The notes below the pieces were generated by a model, which saw only the letters and a list, made by a program, of their open reading frames with translations, did not search any database and had not been told where the DNA came from. Below are positions 36,940 through 48,678 of a stretch of 64,000 bases of DNA, one piece after another; the stretch's first letter is position 1, and each line of letters begins with the position of its first letter. The stretch is from Phlebiopsis flavidoalba. Taxonomy: Eukaryota > Basidiomycota > Agaricomycetes > Polyporales > Phanerochaetaceae. A program made the translations under genes and the position numbers. The stretch spans positions 124,001 to 188,000 of the forward strand of contig JAOCPU010000056.1 in the NCBI GenBank assembly GCA_035772785.1, written 5' to 3'.

Positions 36940-39838
36940 CGATTTATGAATAATAAATCGTTTCCAATGCGTTGTTTGGGGTATTGGGGTTCTCTTCCTA
37001 ACCCAAATTTCGTAAGTAAGTCGTGGGAGAAAATGTGAATTTTGTTACCGTTCGATTCAAATTTGAGCGTCTCTTGGGCGTCTGCCAACCTTAACCCTAG
37101 GGTTTTCCAATACAAATTTGAATCAAAACTTGTCCGATTTTCTGACATTGTCGTACATGGATCTGGCTTCTGAATATTGCTTAATAACATGCAGAGCCCC
37201 TCACAAAACCTACCCCCCGGTCAAGTCGTTGAGCTAAGCGCCCGATATTTTCAACTCCTGCAGACACTCACACACAACTTTGACGAACTTTCGTTCCGAA
37301 TATCAAGCGCCCGTCCGTCCGCACCGCCCTTACCTGCTGGGTAGGACCATCTACTCCCTGCCTGTGCTAGTGGGTATTTGGTGATCTAACTAAAAAAAAT
37401 GGATACATTTTATTATTCGGTCTCTTCAGACATCTCACATAGTAATCAAGGGGTAGGGTGTTGTAAAATCAATTCAGAGAAACTATCTACTACACAAAAG
37501 GGAACTGACAAGGGGAATTGAGAAAGAAAGGCACTCACTACCATTCAGCACACCTGTGTTTTTATCACTTGTGTTGTGAGTATCATGCAGTCCATGTGGC
37601 ACACAGCCGGCATGCGCAAACAGTTGTTTTGTGGCCGACATTGTTGTGCCGTCTTCATCAAGACTCACACTGCGGTAGCTCTTGTCCCCTTTGCGCCCAC
37701 GTTGAGCCGTGCCGCCGTGCGGTCCACGCCGCCCTGGTCAATTCATGGTTGTTTAGTCTGCCGTAGCAGTGGCGTAGGTAAATTAGTCGTCCTCGTCATG
37801 GGCGGCCACGTCGCGCTGTGTGCAGCCCTGTCACCCCGTGGCCATCCTCGTTGCGGCGGTCCTCTCCACGTCGTGTTCGTCCCTGTAGAGATCGTCCTTG
37901 TTGCACCGTCGCCGTTCCGCTGCGGTTGTCTTCATCGTGCGTCCATGTAGCGTGCGGCTGCTACATACCATCACAGACCTCACCTCGCGGTGCTGTCCGC
38001 CGCGCAGGCTACATTGCATCGTGTTCGCACATGTCGTAGTCGGCCGCAATGCGATTGTGGTCGGCCTCGTCTGTGCCAGTGTCCAGCCTTGTCGCGGCAG
38101 TCCCCTCGCCATGCGTCTCTCGACGTGTGTTGTGGCCGTCGCATTGTCGCAAATGCGCCGTGGATATCACGGTGTTGCCGTTCACATCGCGCTCTCCTCG
38201 GGTCAGTTAGTGGCTGTGATTTATGTTGTCTGCCCCTGTGTCAGTCAAATTAAATTTGTGTCGTTTGTGATTTATGTTGTGTCATGGCCACCTGCGTCGC
38301 GCGCATCATGCGTCATGCGGTGGCCGTCGCATCGAGGGCCGCTATACCGTGGTTGGCCTCGTCGTACCCGTCACATCCTGGTCGAAATTCCTTGGTCGGC
38401 CTCGTTTCATTGCAGATATACTCGCCCCGTCGTGGCCGTCATTGTTGTGATGTCCTCGTTCCGTCTTGGTCATCCTCGGCGGGGTTCCTTGGTACGTAGC
38501 GGCTGTCCTCGTAGTTGCTATGCACATCATGCGCATGCTCGTGCCATAGCGATGGTGCGCGGCCGGCATGCGCGAGGCTCCGGCGTGAATGCACAAGCAC
38601 GCGAAGTGGTCGGTGAGCGCTCTGTGCGCGAACCCGTGGCCTGTATGCACAACCAGGCGGCGGGTGGCGGCGCGTTGACGCCTCTGGAGGTATTCGAATA
38701 GCAAGATGACCTCCCTCGTTCCCAGGTATCTTCGGAGTGCGCTTCTGCACATGGGAGGGGCCTGCGCGAACGAGGAAATGGTGAAGTAGCAGGGGAGGGG
38801 ACGCACTGTAGGCTGTGGAGCTCGCAGGCTCGCGGCGGCGGACAAACAAACTTGGAATAAATAATCACTTACCTTTTCCGAGGATAAACGCACTCTTGGA
38901 GGGCATGTGCGTCCCGGAGCTGACGGGCGCGGTCGCGCGCGAGTTCAGTCCCGGTGTGTGCGCGGGAGAACCAGCGGCGCACCTATTGCCAAGTCCAATG
39001 AGCTTCTAGGTTCGTTTGTATCCACCTTAGGCTGGAAGGTGTGCATGGCACACCCTCCCAGCCTCCTGCGACCTTCTCCAACTGCCGACATCGCCGTGCT
39101 TGAAGAAATATGGCCGTTGAGGGCGAGGTCGTTGGTGCGCGTATTGAATGGCAATGGGCGGCGAAGGGGACAATACTAGAGCTGAGGAAGGAAGGCAGGC
39201 AGGGGTTCAGAAGACTCCAGAGGAAGTCTCCGCGTGAAGACAGGGGTGGCAGGAGCCGCCGTTCTCGTGAACGACGGCGGAGGATGGGGCGAGCGCGAGC
39301 ACAGGAGTCCCGGGCGCTTCGGACTTGAAAACTCGACACGCGGCAAGGGCCGGGGTTCCTCCGAGGCTCCTCGCCCCTCGCTCACCTTGCGCTCACCTTG
39401 GTGAATTACCGGTAAGCAGGTAAGTAATTGAACGTCTGGAGAAATAAACTATGGAATATGATTCATGATTGGTTGAGCTAGTAAATGTTGGCCCACACAC
39501 CGCCATTCGTATCGGCGCGCGTACCGCAGCTCGGCTCGGAGCGCGCCCGGTAGAGTGCTTAGTGTGAGTGTTATAATAGATATCATTAACATAATTTTCA
39601 TACTCTGTTTTACATAAACTATTAAACCATCTTGTGATTTAATTACTTATTTAGGCACACTGGCAAACGGGCGTGTTCTGTTCACCGTACCAGCACGCGA
39701 CGAGCCGAGTGCAGCTCGGCGAGGAGCGCGCCCGATAGAATACCATGGTGAGCACCATTTAACAGATACTGCAAATACTTATCATTAGTCACACAAGGTT
39801 ATTCATAAATCGGTCGAGCCAGTAATGGCCCCACACCC
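36940..39838. mobile_element. Element B copy 2, with terminal inverted repeats
   Basis: CGATTTATGAATAA at 36940-36953 is inverted as TTATTCATAAATCG at 39799-39812, 2.87 kb apart. Sequence shared with copy 1 runs to about 39838 (GTCGAGCCAG..ATGGCCC). The interior holds the AACCCTAGGGTT palindrome (37093-37104), a minisatellite (37720-38560), a GC-rich segment and paired hairpin boxes. No transposase frame is seen; it is non-autonomous. Confidence 0.7.
37720..38560. repeat. Minisatellite-like core of element B copy 2
   Basis: Degenerate GTCCTCGTCGCGCTGTGGCC-type units, collinear with copy 1. Frames across it are not conserved between copies. Confidence 0.6.
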
Positions 39839-39869
39839 GCTAGTTAGGGTCGGCTTCGGTCTCGAGTCC

Positions 39870-40300
39870 TTCGTTCTACCCGAACACGCCTCCGGTCGTG
39901 GATCCGAGTGGTATGCCAAGAGCGTAAATTTGCAGGAATGGCACAGCATCGGTGTTTTTCTTCAGCTTTGAGAGCTTGTGGAGCCGGAAGAAGCATGTAG
40001 GATGTCGAGCGGTGTCGCGGGTTCCGTGACCACTAAATATGGTCAATGCGGGATTGCGATATGGGTACTCTGCCAATGAAAATGTTAGTCCTGTTTTATC
40101 TCAAAATCAAGACGTGTAAAGGATGCATGCGGTTCAAGTAGGGCTGAGACGTAGCCTAAATTGACTTCGAGCTTCGCGCAATTGATATGAGAGCACCAGC
40201 CGTAAAGTGAGGAAGTCGCTGGCAAGCTTTTTTTGGGTCTAAACATTTGAACGTCAATTGTCGTCAGATAGGGAGCATTCATCAGCTGTTGCTTGCGCAC
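39870..40300 (-). pseudogene. Exons of an unidentified gene next to element B
   Basis: The minus-strand exon at about 39876-40068 reads EYPYRNPALTIFSGHGTRDTARHPTCFF, then RLHKLSKLKKNTDAVPFLQIYALGIPLGSTTGG. It is preceded by a TTGGCAG acceptor and ends at a possible donor GTAGAACG, about 40 bp from the end of element B. A second frame at 40085-40300 may be an upstream exon. The sequence has the look of a conserved protein but I do not recognise the family. Element B appears to have separated it from its 3' part. Confidence 0.35.
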
Positions 40301-40587
40301 TCTAGATCGTTTCGGACGGCGAGTGACTGTTGAGTTTCTCGAGGGTGCTCATCGAAGGATGCCGCTCGCGGTCAAAAGAGAGAAGCCTTACGCGCGCAAC
40401 GCCACAACGATCGGTAGATGCCGGAGAGCGCCTAGCTCAACCTCAACATCACGGTCGAGTCGACGACAATATGCAAACCTTCGAATTTTCTAGCGGGCAT
40501 TCGCGTTGAGGACCAAGCCCTGCCCAGATATGACGGGTCACGGTTCAATAGGTACTATTTGAGGTGTTCTACTATCTCTCGGCGTAG

Positions 40588-41928
40588 CTACGTACAGGAA
40601 AAGGAAGACCGAGACCTCACACTATAGTCGTTTCGCCCACTGACATCGGATTTCCACAGCGTTTCCAACCAGTCAGCCACCTCTTCCGAAACATCGCGCC
40701 ATGTCACCGTAGTAGTGTCGCGTGAATCAAACATGGTGACGAGGAACTTGTCCCCCGCCCATGGTCCACGAGTAAGACGCTCTGAATCGCAGCGCATCGC
40801 GCACGATGGGTCGGAGGACCAACAGATCTTGGAGAGCAGAGCCTGTCCCAGGGTGATATCACAGTCAGAGGTATCTCTAGGCGTTGCTTCCTCGAGGCGT
40901 TGCTTGAGGTCGTCGATCACTTCGGCACGGACGTATTCGCTTTTGCTGATGTTGAATAGAACTCGCTCCCGATAAGGAGGCATTGCAGCTATCTCCTCCA
41001 AGTTCCACTCTAGTTTAAACAACCTTGAGGAGTCATCCCACTGGCGAGCTCGAGAGAGGAAATGTTTTAGGTTCTTCATCATATCTCTGGGTTCCCAGTA
41101 CTGCGTGGTGTAGAAATCAGAGCTATGAGTGTAGCTCCAATAATCGTCCTCGCAGTCATTCTCCTTTGTGTCTTGATCGTTGTCTTCAGATAGCGCATCA
41201 ACATCCGTTTTCTCTGCGGAGTGGCCGTCTAGGTGACGCGTTCAGCTCTTTCATACACTAGACATTTAATTGCAAACCCACCACCAGCGTCGTCCTTTCC
41301 GGTCTCGTCAGTCTTGCCTGGCTCAGTCTGAGACTGCTGACCGTCTGTATTCGTACCAGGGCGGGACACGTTGCGAAAGACGTAGCTCCGAAAATGAGGC
41401 GGAAAATCCTGATTTTCTGCGTAGTCGCCGAGGCATACAATTCGTTGGCCTTTCCAGTTTGAGGACAACCTGCATATCATATCCTCGCAAACGGGTTCTC
41501 CGATTTGGCCGAGATAGTCGTGAACAAGACAAAGACAGAGAACCGCATACAACTCGTCAAGCTCAAAGCATTGGAATATCATGGTAATAACTTCAACGGG
41601 TAACTTGAGTAACGGAGATTTCGTCTTCGCAAGGCACGCAGCAATGTCGACCGGAGTTTTGCTCGCAGACCTGAATAATCGTCAGTCATGCTGGGAATTT
41701 ACGACGAGTAGACGAGGCTGTCATACCATCCACGAGTGGCCTGAGTAGGTGTCCGCTCGGTGAGCAAGTCAATCACGGCCATGACGCTGGAATCCCAGAA
41801 GAATTCTCCCAGCTTGTTGCGGCCGCCCCATATGATCCGTGGATCCATGCAGACACTATTTGGGCTTTGTCAGTCATTCACAGCGAAATCATAGAGAGCG
41901 TCACCTACACGTCCCAAGATTGTCCCAT
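40588..41928 (-). CDS. F-box-like protein of the MGQYW/GPWAG family, member 3
   Basis: Clear four-exon structure. Exon 1 encodes MGQSWD (41928-41911). Exon 2 reads VCMDPRIIWGGRNKLGEFFWDSSVMAVIDLLTERTPTQATRGW (to about 41729). Exon 3 begins at about 41672 after a phase-2 intron: SASKTPVDIAACLAKTKSPLLKLPVEVITMIFQCFELDELYAVLCLCLVHDYLGQIGEP, then RIVCLGDYAENQDFPP. A short intron (GTGGGTTT..CACCTAG, about 51 nt) sits in an acidic linker. Exon 4 carries RVLFNISKSEYVRAEVIDDLKQRLEEA, ITLGQALLSKICWSSDPSCAM, ERLTRGPWAGDKFLVTMFD and WRDVSEEVADWLETLW. The LPxEVxxMIFxxxxLxxLxxLCL segment resembles an F-box; the C-terminal GPWAGD domain is unassigned. This copy has no visible frameshift and is a good reference. 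Confidence 0.8.
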
Positions 41929-42454
41929 AGTAAAGAAAGCTTGAGCCCGGTGCGGTCGCGGTTGAGTCGCCGAAGACGACGTGGCGATGGAGGATGGCTC
42001 TGTCTGGGCTTAAATCCTAGTTCTGGCGGTCTAGCACACAATGAGTCATTTTCTGTCATTTCACACGATGTTTAGCATTCGCCGATTATGGGATTAAAGG
42101 CCCCGGATCCTGGAATCAACATCAGGGTTGGAAAGTAATAAATTATCCGAAGCGAACCTGAGCACATGCAGCCATGTCCGCTGGGTCTTGGTGCTTGTCA
42201 GCTTTAGGACAACGTATATCTGCTGTCCAAGTACATACTTAACCTTCGATAAAAACGCCCTAAAGCTATGAGAGGTATAATGAGAGAAAAGCTCTGAGTG
42301 TGTGGAACATAGAACGCGGATGCCTCCGAAGCCGGACGCCACCATCGTGGCGACGGAAAATGCCGAAGCGTCAATGTCAATGTTTATACGCTCGGGCTCT
42401 CGCCGTCACTTGCCAGCGCGGTTGTTTTGCTACCGCTTGGCGCAGTAGTAGAGA

Positions 42455-42564
42455 CTAACATAGGATCTCCACATAGCTTCCAACCATTCCACTACCTCAT
42501 CCGATACGTCTCGCCAGGTTTAGTATTTGCGGCTAAAGAGTACCGTGTCTTCGTAAGGCGGCAT
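42455..42564 (-). pseudogene. Internally deleted relic of the F-box-like family
   Basis: On the minus strand MPPYEDTVLF (from 42564) matches MPPYRxRVLFNISK of members 3 and 5. It is joined after about 15 bases to TWRDVSDEVVEWLEAMWRSYV (about 42519-42457), the family C-terminus. Roughly 90 codons between these motifs, including CWSSD and GPWAGD, are missing. It lies in the spacer between members 3 and 4. Confidence 0.7.
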
Positions 42565-42725
42565 ATCATATTAGAGACTGAGACACCGTTGAATATGAAA
42601 CCATATCGCACTATAGTGTCTAGGTTGATGGAACTCTACTACTAGTACGTCGATGCCATCGATGACAACACTTTGTAGACAAGAAATTGCGGTAAAACTT
42701 CCCCACTAATAGTATCATTCGTCCA

Positions 42726-44119
42726 CTAACTGAGGCTCTGTTCCCACAGCTCGTTCAGCCAATCAACCACCTCGTTCGAAACGTCTCGCAATGTCATCTC
42801 CGCAGCCGCTGGGTGGTTCCATGAATCCAATGTTGTAACAATGAGTTTGTCCCCAGCCCATGGACCGTGAGTGAGACGTTCAGAGTCACAGCACATGGCG
42901 CACGACGGGTCGGAGGACCAACAGACCATGGACAGCAGAGCGTGCGGCCCAACGTCACCACGTAATGCCCTGTCCACCATGAGTCTGGGTTTGCTTTCTT
43001 GAGGTCTTGGTAGAGTTCTTTCACTGCGTCGGCACGAACATACTCCCCTTTGCTGGTGTTTGAGCAGTATCAAGTCTTGGTCAGCAGGTGTTCGAATTAT
43101 CTCCTGGTAGTTGTCCAACAGACGTGACAACTTCTCCCGCTCGTCCTTCCAAACGTACCGTTCCAGGTCCATGATCATAGATACGAGCTCGTATTCCGGT
43201 CTCCCGCCGCGCGTGGGAAGCCAGAAGCATGACTAAAGTACCTAAACTTGTCTGCCGAATCGACATCGGAGTCATTCTTGTCTTCACGTTGACTATCGAC
43301 TTCTAAGAGGTTCGGCTGAGTCGTTTTGTCTGTGCTATCCGACAACATAATCGTACCTTATATCTGCGATAATGCCTTTAGTCAGTTCATTACCTAGGCA
43401 TGCATGTGTAGACTCACCACCGAGATCATCGTTCTCCGAGTCTTCATCCCTGCCTTCAGTTTGATGGCCTTCTACATGCGTCGGATGGGGGTCATTTTCA
43501 GAAGAGGGCTTCGGTGTGGTAACCACGACGTCAGAGTCCGAGGTCGACCGGGAAGTATCGTGAAGAATGTAATCCCGAATCTGGGGAGGAAAATCGTGGT
43601 CGCGCGCATAATCGCCCATGCAAACAATCCGGCGGCCGTCAGAGGGTGAGACCATCCTGTAGATCATGTCTTCGCAGACTGGTTCACCGATTTGACCGAG
43701 ATAGTCATGGGTGAGACAGAGGCAGAGGGCATCATCGAGGTCGCTGAGCTCGATGCAACGGAAGACCATCGTAATTATCTCCGCGGGCAGTCGGAGCAAC
43801 GGAGACCTCGTCCTCTCAAGGGACGCAGCTATATTCAATGGAGGCTCACTCGCCGACCTGAGCAGAGGTCAGTCATGTTGGGAATATGTGTACACAAAAC
43901 GGGATCGTTTTACCACCCGCGACAACTCGAAGGGTTGAACGTCCGCTTGGTGAGCCATCTAATGATGGTCCTGGCGTCGTCGCCCCAGAAGAAACTCTCC
44001 TAGCTTTCCCCAAACAGCCCCAATTGACCTCCGCGTCCATGCAGATACTTGTTTGACTGGGTGAGTTGTCTAAATAGTGGCTAGAAGCACGGCACTCACA
44101 ATGTCCAATATTGACCCAT
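42726..44119 (-). CDS. F-box-like protein of the MGQYW/GPWAG family, member 4
   Basis: Exon 1 is MGQYWTL (44119-44100, donor GTGAGTG). Exon 2 reads ICMDAEVNWGCLGK, LGEF, then WGDDARTIIRWLTKRTFNPSSCRGW, with two single-base insertions. Exon 3 (about 43860-43430) reads SASEPPLNIAASLERTRSPLLRLPAEIITMVFRCIELSDLDDALCLCLTHDYLGQIGEPVCEDMIYRM, then RRIVCMGDYARDHDFPPQIRDY and a long acidic linker. After an intron at about 43370-43425 the C-terminal exon has MIMDLERYVWKDEREKLSRLL, GALLSMVCWSSDPSCAMCCDSERLTHGPWAGDKLIVTTLDS, and LRDVSNEVVDWLNELW. A TATA-like box lies at 44196-44203 (minus strand), about 80 bp before the ATG. Confidence 0.75.
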
Positions 44120-44195
44120 GGCGGATGGTGAGCTCGAGAGGTTTGTGAGAGATCAGGTTGAGTCGACGTGGCAAAGGAGCCGGGCGATAGAGCTG

Positions 44196-44203
44196 TTTAT
44201 ATC
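44196..44203 (-). promoter_or_regulatory. TATA-like box of F-box-like member 4
   Basis: Minus strand GATATAAACAG. A similar AATATTTAAACG box lies upstream of member 5 (about 46190-46201). Confidence 0.4.
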
Positions 44204-44786
44204 GTAGTGTCTGGGAATAGCGCCTAGCAAGGAGTCATTGTGCGTGTTTTCGCACGTAACCGATTATGGGAACGGCGAAAACGCGTTCTACCTAAATCGA
44301 CAGTCAGAAAGAAGCAAATCTCTCGTGACCCTGGATAGATGTCTCCAGGTAATACGTCCGCGCACATTTCGCGTCGTAAGCAGTTGATGACACACTGTGA
44401 TGTGTTCGCCGCGGCTCAAGTGATCCCTGTTGCCGCATTCTAGATCTAGTATACACAGGACGAATGAATTTGCTGTAGAAGGACGTGTGTCTCTAATGAG
44501 ACTGGGAGAGTTATGCAAATGGCACACACTCCGAGGATGCAGGAAGCACACGGGGCCAGCGCGTAGCGATGGCAGCCACGAGATATGCCGAGGCTTGCCG
44601 AGCTGAGGTTGATCTAAGCGCCGTTAGGATCCAAAAAATGTGATTCGTCAATACGTAGTCGCAGATATGTGGTATACTCTCGTGGCGAAAGACCGACGCG
44701 AAGGTGCAAATGACATTGAGTTAAAAAGACATGCTTCGTCACTGCTACGGTAGTTTTCTAGTGTCAAGACAAGTGCACGTCGCGTG

Positions 44787-46128
44787 CTAACGAACAAGGT
44801 CAGACCTCCACAACTCTTCCAACCAGCTGACCACCTCGTCCGAAACATCGCGCCACGAGGACTCGGGATACATGCGGCGGTCAAATGTTGTAATCATGAG
44901 CTTGTCTCCTGCCCATGGTCCGTGGGTAAGACGTTCAGCGTCGCAGGCCATCGCGCACGAAGAGTCGGAAGACCAGCAGATCATCGAGAGTAGAGCTTGT
45001 CCCAGAGTAATGGTCCAACTTTTCAAGTCCCTCGGGTCAACTGTGTCTTTCATACGTTCCCGAAGGTCGTCCACTGCGTCGGCGCGAACGTACACGAGCT
45101 TGCTGATATTAAACAAGACTCTCGACCGGTAGGGGGGCATTTTGAGTATTTTCCCGAGCCCTCGGTATAGCAACTTGTCAAGCTTCTTCGTATCCCTCTG
45201 GTCGAGTATATCCCAGAAGTGGTTCGTGACATAGCGTCGCACCGCTTCCGGGACGTCGGCAGCCAATGTATGGAAGTCAGGAGTCTTGGTATATTCGTAG
45301 TACGATATACGTTGGCGTTCGGGTCGTGTGTTTGACTTTATCTGTGTTGGTGAGACTTAACCATCAGCCCGCCATCCCGTTCACACTTTTCAGTAGGCAC
45401 TCACCGCGTTGACCGCCCCCGGCCTCCTTAGCGTTGCTTGACTTTTTTTCGTCCTCATCTTCGTCCCCAGACTGATCCTCCTCTACTTGTACGTTGTCAG
45501 CATCTCCCTCAGCCGTGGCACTCGACGATGCGCTCGACCTTTGACGGGTTTCGAATACTTGTCAGGGATCTGATCCATGAACCACTGAAAGCTAGGTGGA
45601 AGATCGGCATCCCCTCGGCATAGTCGCCGATGGCAGACAACCCGCTTGGCACACCACTGAGCGACACAATCACGCATCCAGTCGCCGACAAGGGGCTCCG
45701 CAAATTGACCGAGGTATGGATGTGCGAGACAGAGACTGAGCAGTTCTTTGAGATGGTTTGAAAAGTCGACGATAAGCTGGAGGATTTCAGGAGGCAGCTT
45801 CAACAAAGGAGAAGTTGTCTTCGCGAGGGATGTGGCCATATCAACATCCTTTTCGTTCGCCGACCTGAGGGGTAATCGGTCAGGCCACACGCGCGCGAGA
45901 ATGGCAAGCTAGACTAACCAGCCAGTGTAGTTGTCTTCTGCTCGAAGGGTAAGCAGATCTGCTGCAGACATGACCCCATGACTCCAAAAAAAACTCCCCG
46001 AGCTTGAGCATGCAGAAATCGCGATCATCCCACTTGGAGCCAGTGTTCATGCACAGGCTGTGGTCGTTAGACCGATCTTTCGATCTTTTGATTGTATAAA
46101 GCACTTACATGTACCAGTACTGACCCAT
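44787..46128 (-). CDS. F-box-like protein of the MGQYW/GPWAG family, member 5
   Basis: Exon 1 is MGQYWYM (46128-46109, donor GTAAG). Exon 2 reads LCMNTGSKWDDRDFCMLKLGEFF, then WSHGVMSAADLLTLRAEDNYTGW; the join needs removal of one T from a run of eight at about 45985. Exon 3 (about 45867-45520) has SANEKDVDMATSLAKTTSPLLKLPPEILQLIVDFSNHLKELLSLCLAHPYLGQFAEP, then RVVC, IGDYAEG and PPSFQWFMDQIPD with two more indels. An intron lies in the linker near 45345-45405. The last exon reads YRSRVLFNISKLVYVRADAVDDLRERM, ITLGQALLSMICWSSDSSCAM, ERLTHGPWAGDKLMITTFD and WRDVSDEVVSWLEELWRSD, ending at 44787. Confidence 0.75.
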
Positions 46129-46377
46129 GTTGGGGGTGAGTGGCGGTGGATGGTGGAACAAACGGGGATGATCCGAGCCCCGCCACAATTCGTTTAAATA
46201 TTACTCCCGGCGCCTAGGCAGAGGACAATGAGCTGGGATCCAAATAAATTACCACGACCGGGTGATGCTGGATATCGATATCGAGGACGACTGAAATGAC
46301 CCATCATGCATTATGGAAGACGATACACTTCGAATGGGATAGCAACTGGAGTAATCGTAACCGGCATGGCAGCCATA
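46129..46377. other. Intergenic region upstream of member 5
   Basis: Carries the TATA-like box of member 5 (about 46190-46201, minus strand) and the 3' flank of ARG7. Confidence 0.4.
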
Positions 46378-47920
46378 CTATGTCCTGTAATCTCCGTTGA
46401 TCCTCACGTACTCCTGCAAAAAGAGTCAGCCAAACAAGATGGGCCTGAATGAGAAAAAAAAACTACGCACATAGCTGAAGTCGCAGGTCCAATACTTGGC
46501 ACTCTCGTTTCCAAGTCCGAGGTCGACACGGATTTCGAGGTCTTCCTGAGCGATGATCTCAGACGCACGCGCCTCGTCCACTTTCTCCGGCTCGCCGTTG
46601 ACGAGTAGTGGGAGAGGTGTGGTACCATCGACTGGTACGAAGGAGACGTTGACGCGGGTAGGATCGAGCGGGGTGGAGAGGGGAATAGATCCTGTCGCGG
46701 CAAGGATGCGACCCCAGCTGCAAAAGTTCAATGTCAGTATAGTGATGGCACGTAACAAGGATGAACCGCGTACTTCGCGTCTTCTCCAAATAGCGCAGTC
46801 TTGACAAGAGCCGATGTCGAGATACGAGATGCAATTTTATGTGCGTCTGCATAATTTGCCGCGCCCTACCATCGTCGTCAGTTTACCTTGATATTTATCA
46901 AAACATGCCTCAACGCTCACTTCAATTGATACCGTAACGAATTTCGTCGCTCCTTCACCGTCACGAACGACGAGCTTGGCAAGATCAGTGGCAAATGATG
47001 TGAGCTCCTCCTTGAAGATCTCGTATGCCTCGCGGTCGTTGGCCTCGTCGATTTCTGGCTGCCCCTCGGCAGCAGCGCCGTTTGCCATAACAATAATGGT
47101 GTCGTTCGTAGACATGTCTCCGTCGACGCTGATCGAGTTGAAGCTTCTGTCCACACAGCGTAGGTCAAGGCGTTCTGCAAACTCTTCGGTGAAACGGCCG
47201 CATCCGTAAGAATGCATCCAAGGAGGGTCGCATGGAGCTGGGCAGGTGCGGATGGTGGCCCCATGTCGGGGTGGATCATACCCGCACCCTTGTCCATGCC
47301 CGCTAGACGGAACTCCTTGCCACGAATAGTGAAGGTCCGCGCGCGAAGTTTGGGGAAGGTGTCTGTGGTCATGAACGCCCTGGCTGCGCGCTCCCAGTGG
47401 GGGAACCCAGAGCCCAAATTCGCCGAGGATAAGGACTTGATGCCGGTTAGAATTTTGTCAATGGGCAGCGTCTGGCCGATGACACCGGTCGACATGACCA
47501 GCGTCTCGCTAAGTCCGTCGCTCGGAGGCTCCTCGAGGAGGGCGTCCGTCGCGCGCACCATCGCCCACGCGTCCTGCATGCCTTGCGTGCCTGTCACGGC
47601 ATTCGCGCAGCCGCTGTTCACGACAATACCCGCGCGCGGCCTCCGCCCTTTTCGAGAACCTCTTGCGAGACGATGACAGGAGCAGCTTTGAAGGCGTTAC
47701 GGGTGAAGCAGGCGGCGACGGACGCTGGTCGTTGCGAGAGAATGACGCCGACATCGAGTAGTTCAGGCTTCTTCTTGACACCAGCGTGGATGCCATTCAG
47801 GAAGTATCCTTTCGGGAATGCGGCGTCGGGAATAGGAGCATGGAGATGAGCCTTCGAAGGGATTGACTTGGATGTATATGTCGAGGTGAACCTCTGGAAT
47901 GTTTTCGACAGGTGCGACAT
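46378..47920 (-). CDS. ARG7: Arginine biosynthesis bifunctional protein ArgJ (ornithine/glutamate N-acetyltransferase), mitochondrial
   Basis: Transfers acetyl from N-acetylornithine to glutamate in the mitochondrial matrix (known). The start at 47920 gives a Ser/Thr/Lys-rich mitochondrial-type presequence ([20 protein letters not shown]). Then come [50 protein letters not shown] and [33 protein letters not shown] follows (the Thr of ATLLG is the self-cleavage nucleophile), then [16 protein letters not shown] and [32 protein letters not shown], ending at 46378. Introns lie near 46415-46475, 46720-46780 and 46865-46920. Two clear indels break the frame: an extra G in a GGG at about 47636 and two extra bases at about 47163. 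Confidence 0.9.
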
Positions 47921-48678
47921 GGCGGTTAGTGACGAAGAGCAGAAAGCGCGACGCTTTTAACGTTCTTGATACCGGACTGACGCCAAGTCCGCGCGTTCTT
48001 ACCGTGTAGTAGAGCTCAAGTGGCTGAAATCACGCAGAGGCTATTTGGCCCCAGAAGTCTGAGAAGTGAGTCATGTAGAGATTATGATATTGGCCCCGCA
48101 CCGAACTCAGGGTTTCCGTACAAAAAACCTAGGAAAATGCTACTCCAGAAGTAGACAAAGCTCGAAGCCAGACTTTGCTCTGACACCGCTCCGTTACTTG
48201 CACACGTCGTGAGGAAAGATGACGGCGAAGTGCAGCTCGGTACAGCTGCAACGATGTTCAAGAGAAAAAAGGCGGCGTGCGCGCGACGCTCGAGTTTTGT
48301 GCCTGCGAGTGAAAGGGGAAGGATTTTCGCACGATTCGCGCTTAGTCAGCAAGCGCGCCGAGCTGGCGGGCGCTGGGCGAAAGTGGCAGCCATCCTCAAG
48401 ACTCTCGACATCGGCCGGTACGACGACAAAAATGGGCCTCAACAAGGTGAGAATCGAATTCTTGCTGCTGGAACGTATGACAGGACGCTGTGTTGCAAAA
48501 AGGGCGGAGGATTTTGGTCAAGTTGAGGATGGATGCGGTTAGGTGTGGTCGGATGGACTGGGATAGGCTTCACCCAAGATACTCGACATTCCCTTCGATT
48601 CATGTCCCCCGACGCTCTTGCCATGTCAAACTCCGCATCTCTGGAACCCAAGCTTACTTGGACTTTGCCTCTCTGTAG
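47921..48678. promoter_or_regulatory. Divergent upstream region of ARG7 and RPL33
   Basis: ARG7 reads left and RPL33 reads right from this interval. It must also contain the short first exon of RPL33 and its intron, which I could not place. No TATA box was identified with confidence. Confidence 0.4.

Noticed and set aside
47212..47676. Plus-strand frame of 154 codons
   Set aside because: Antisense shadow of ArgJ.
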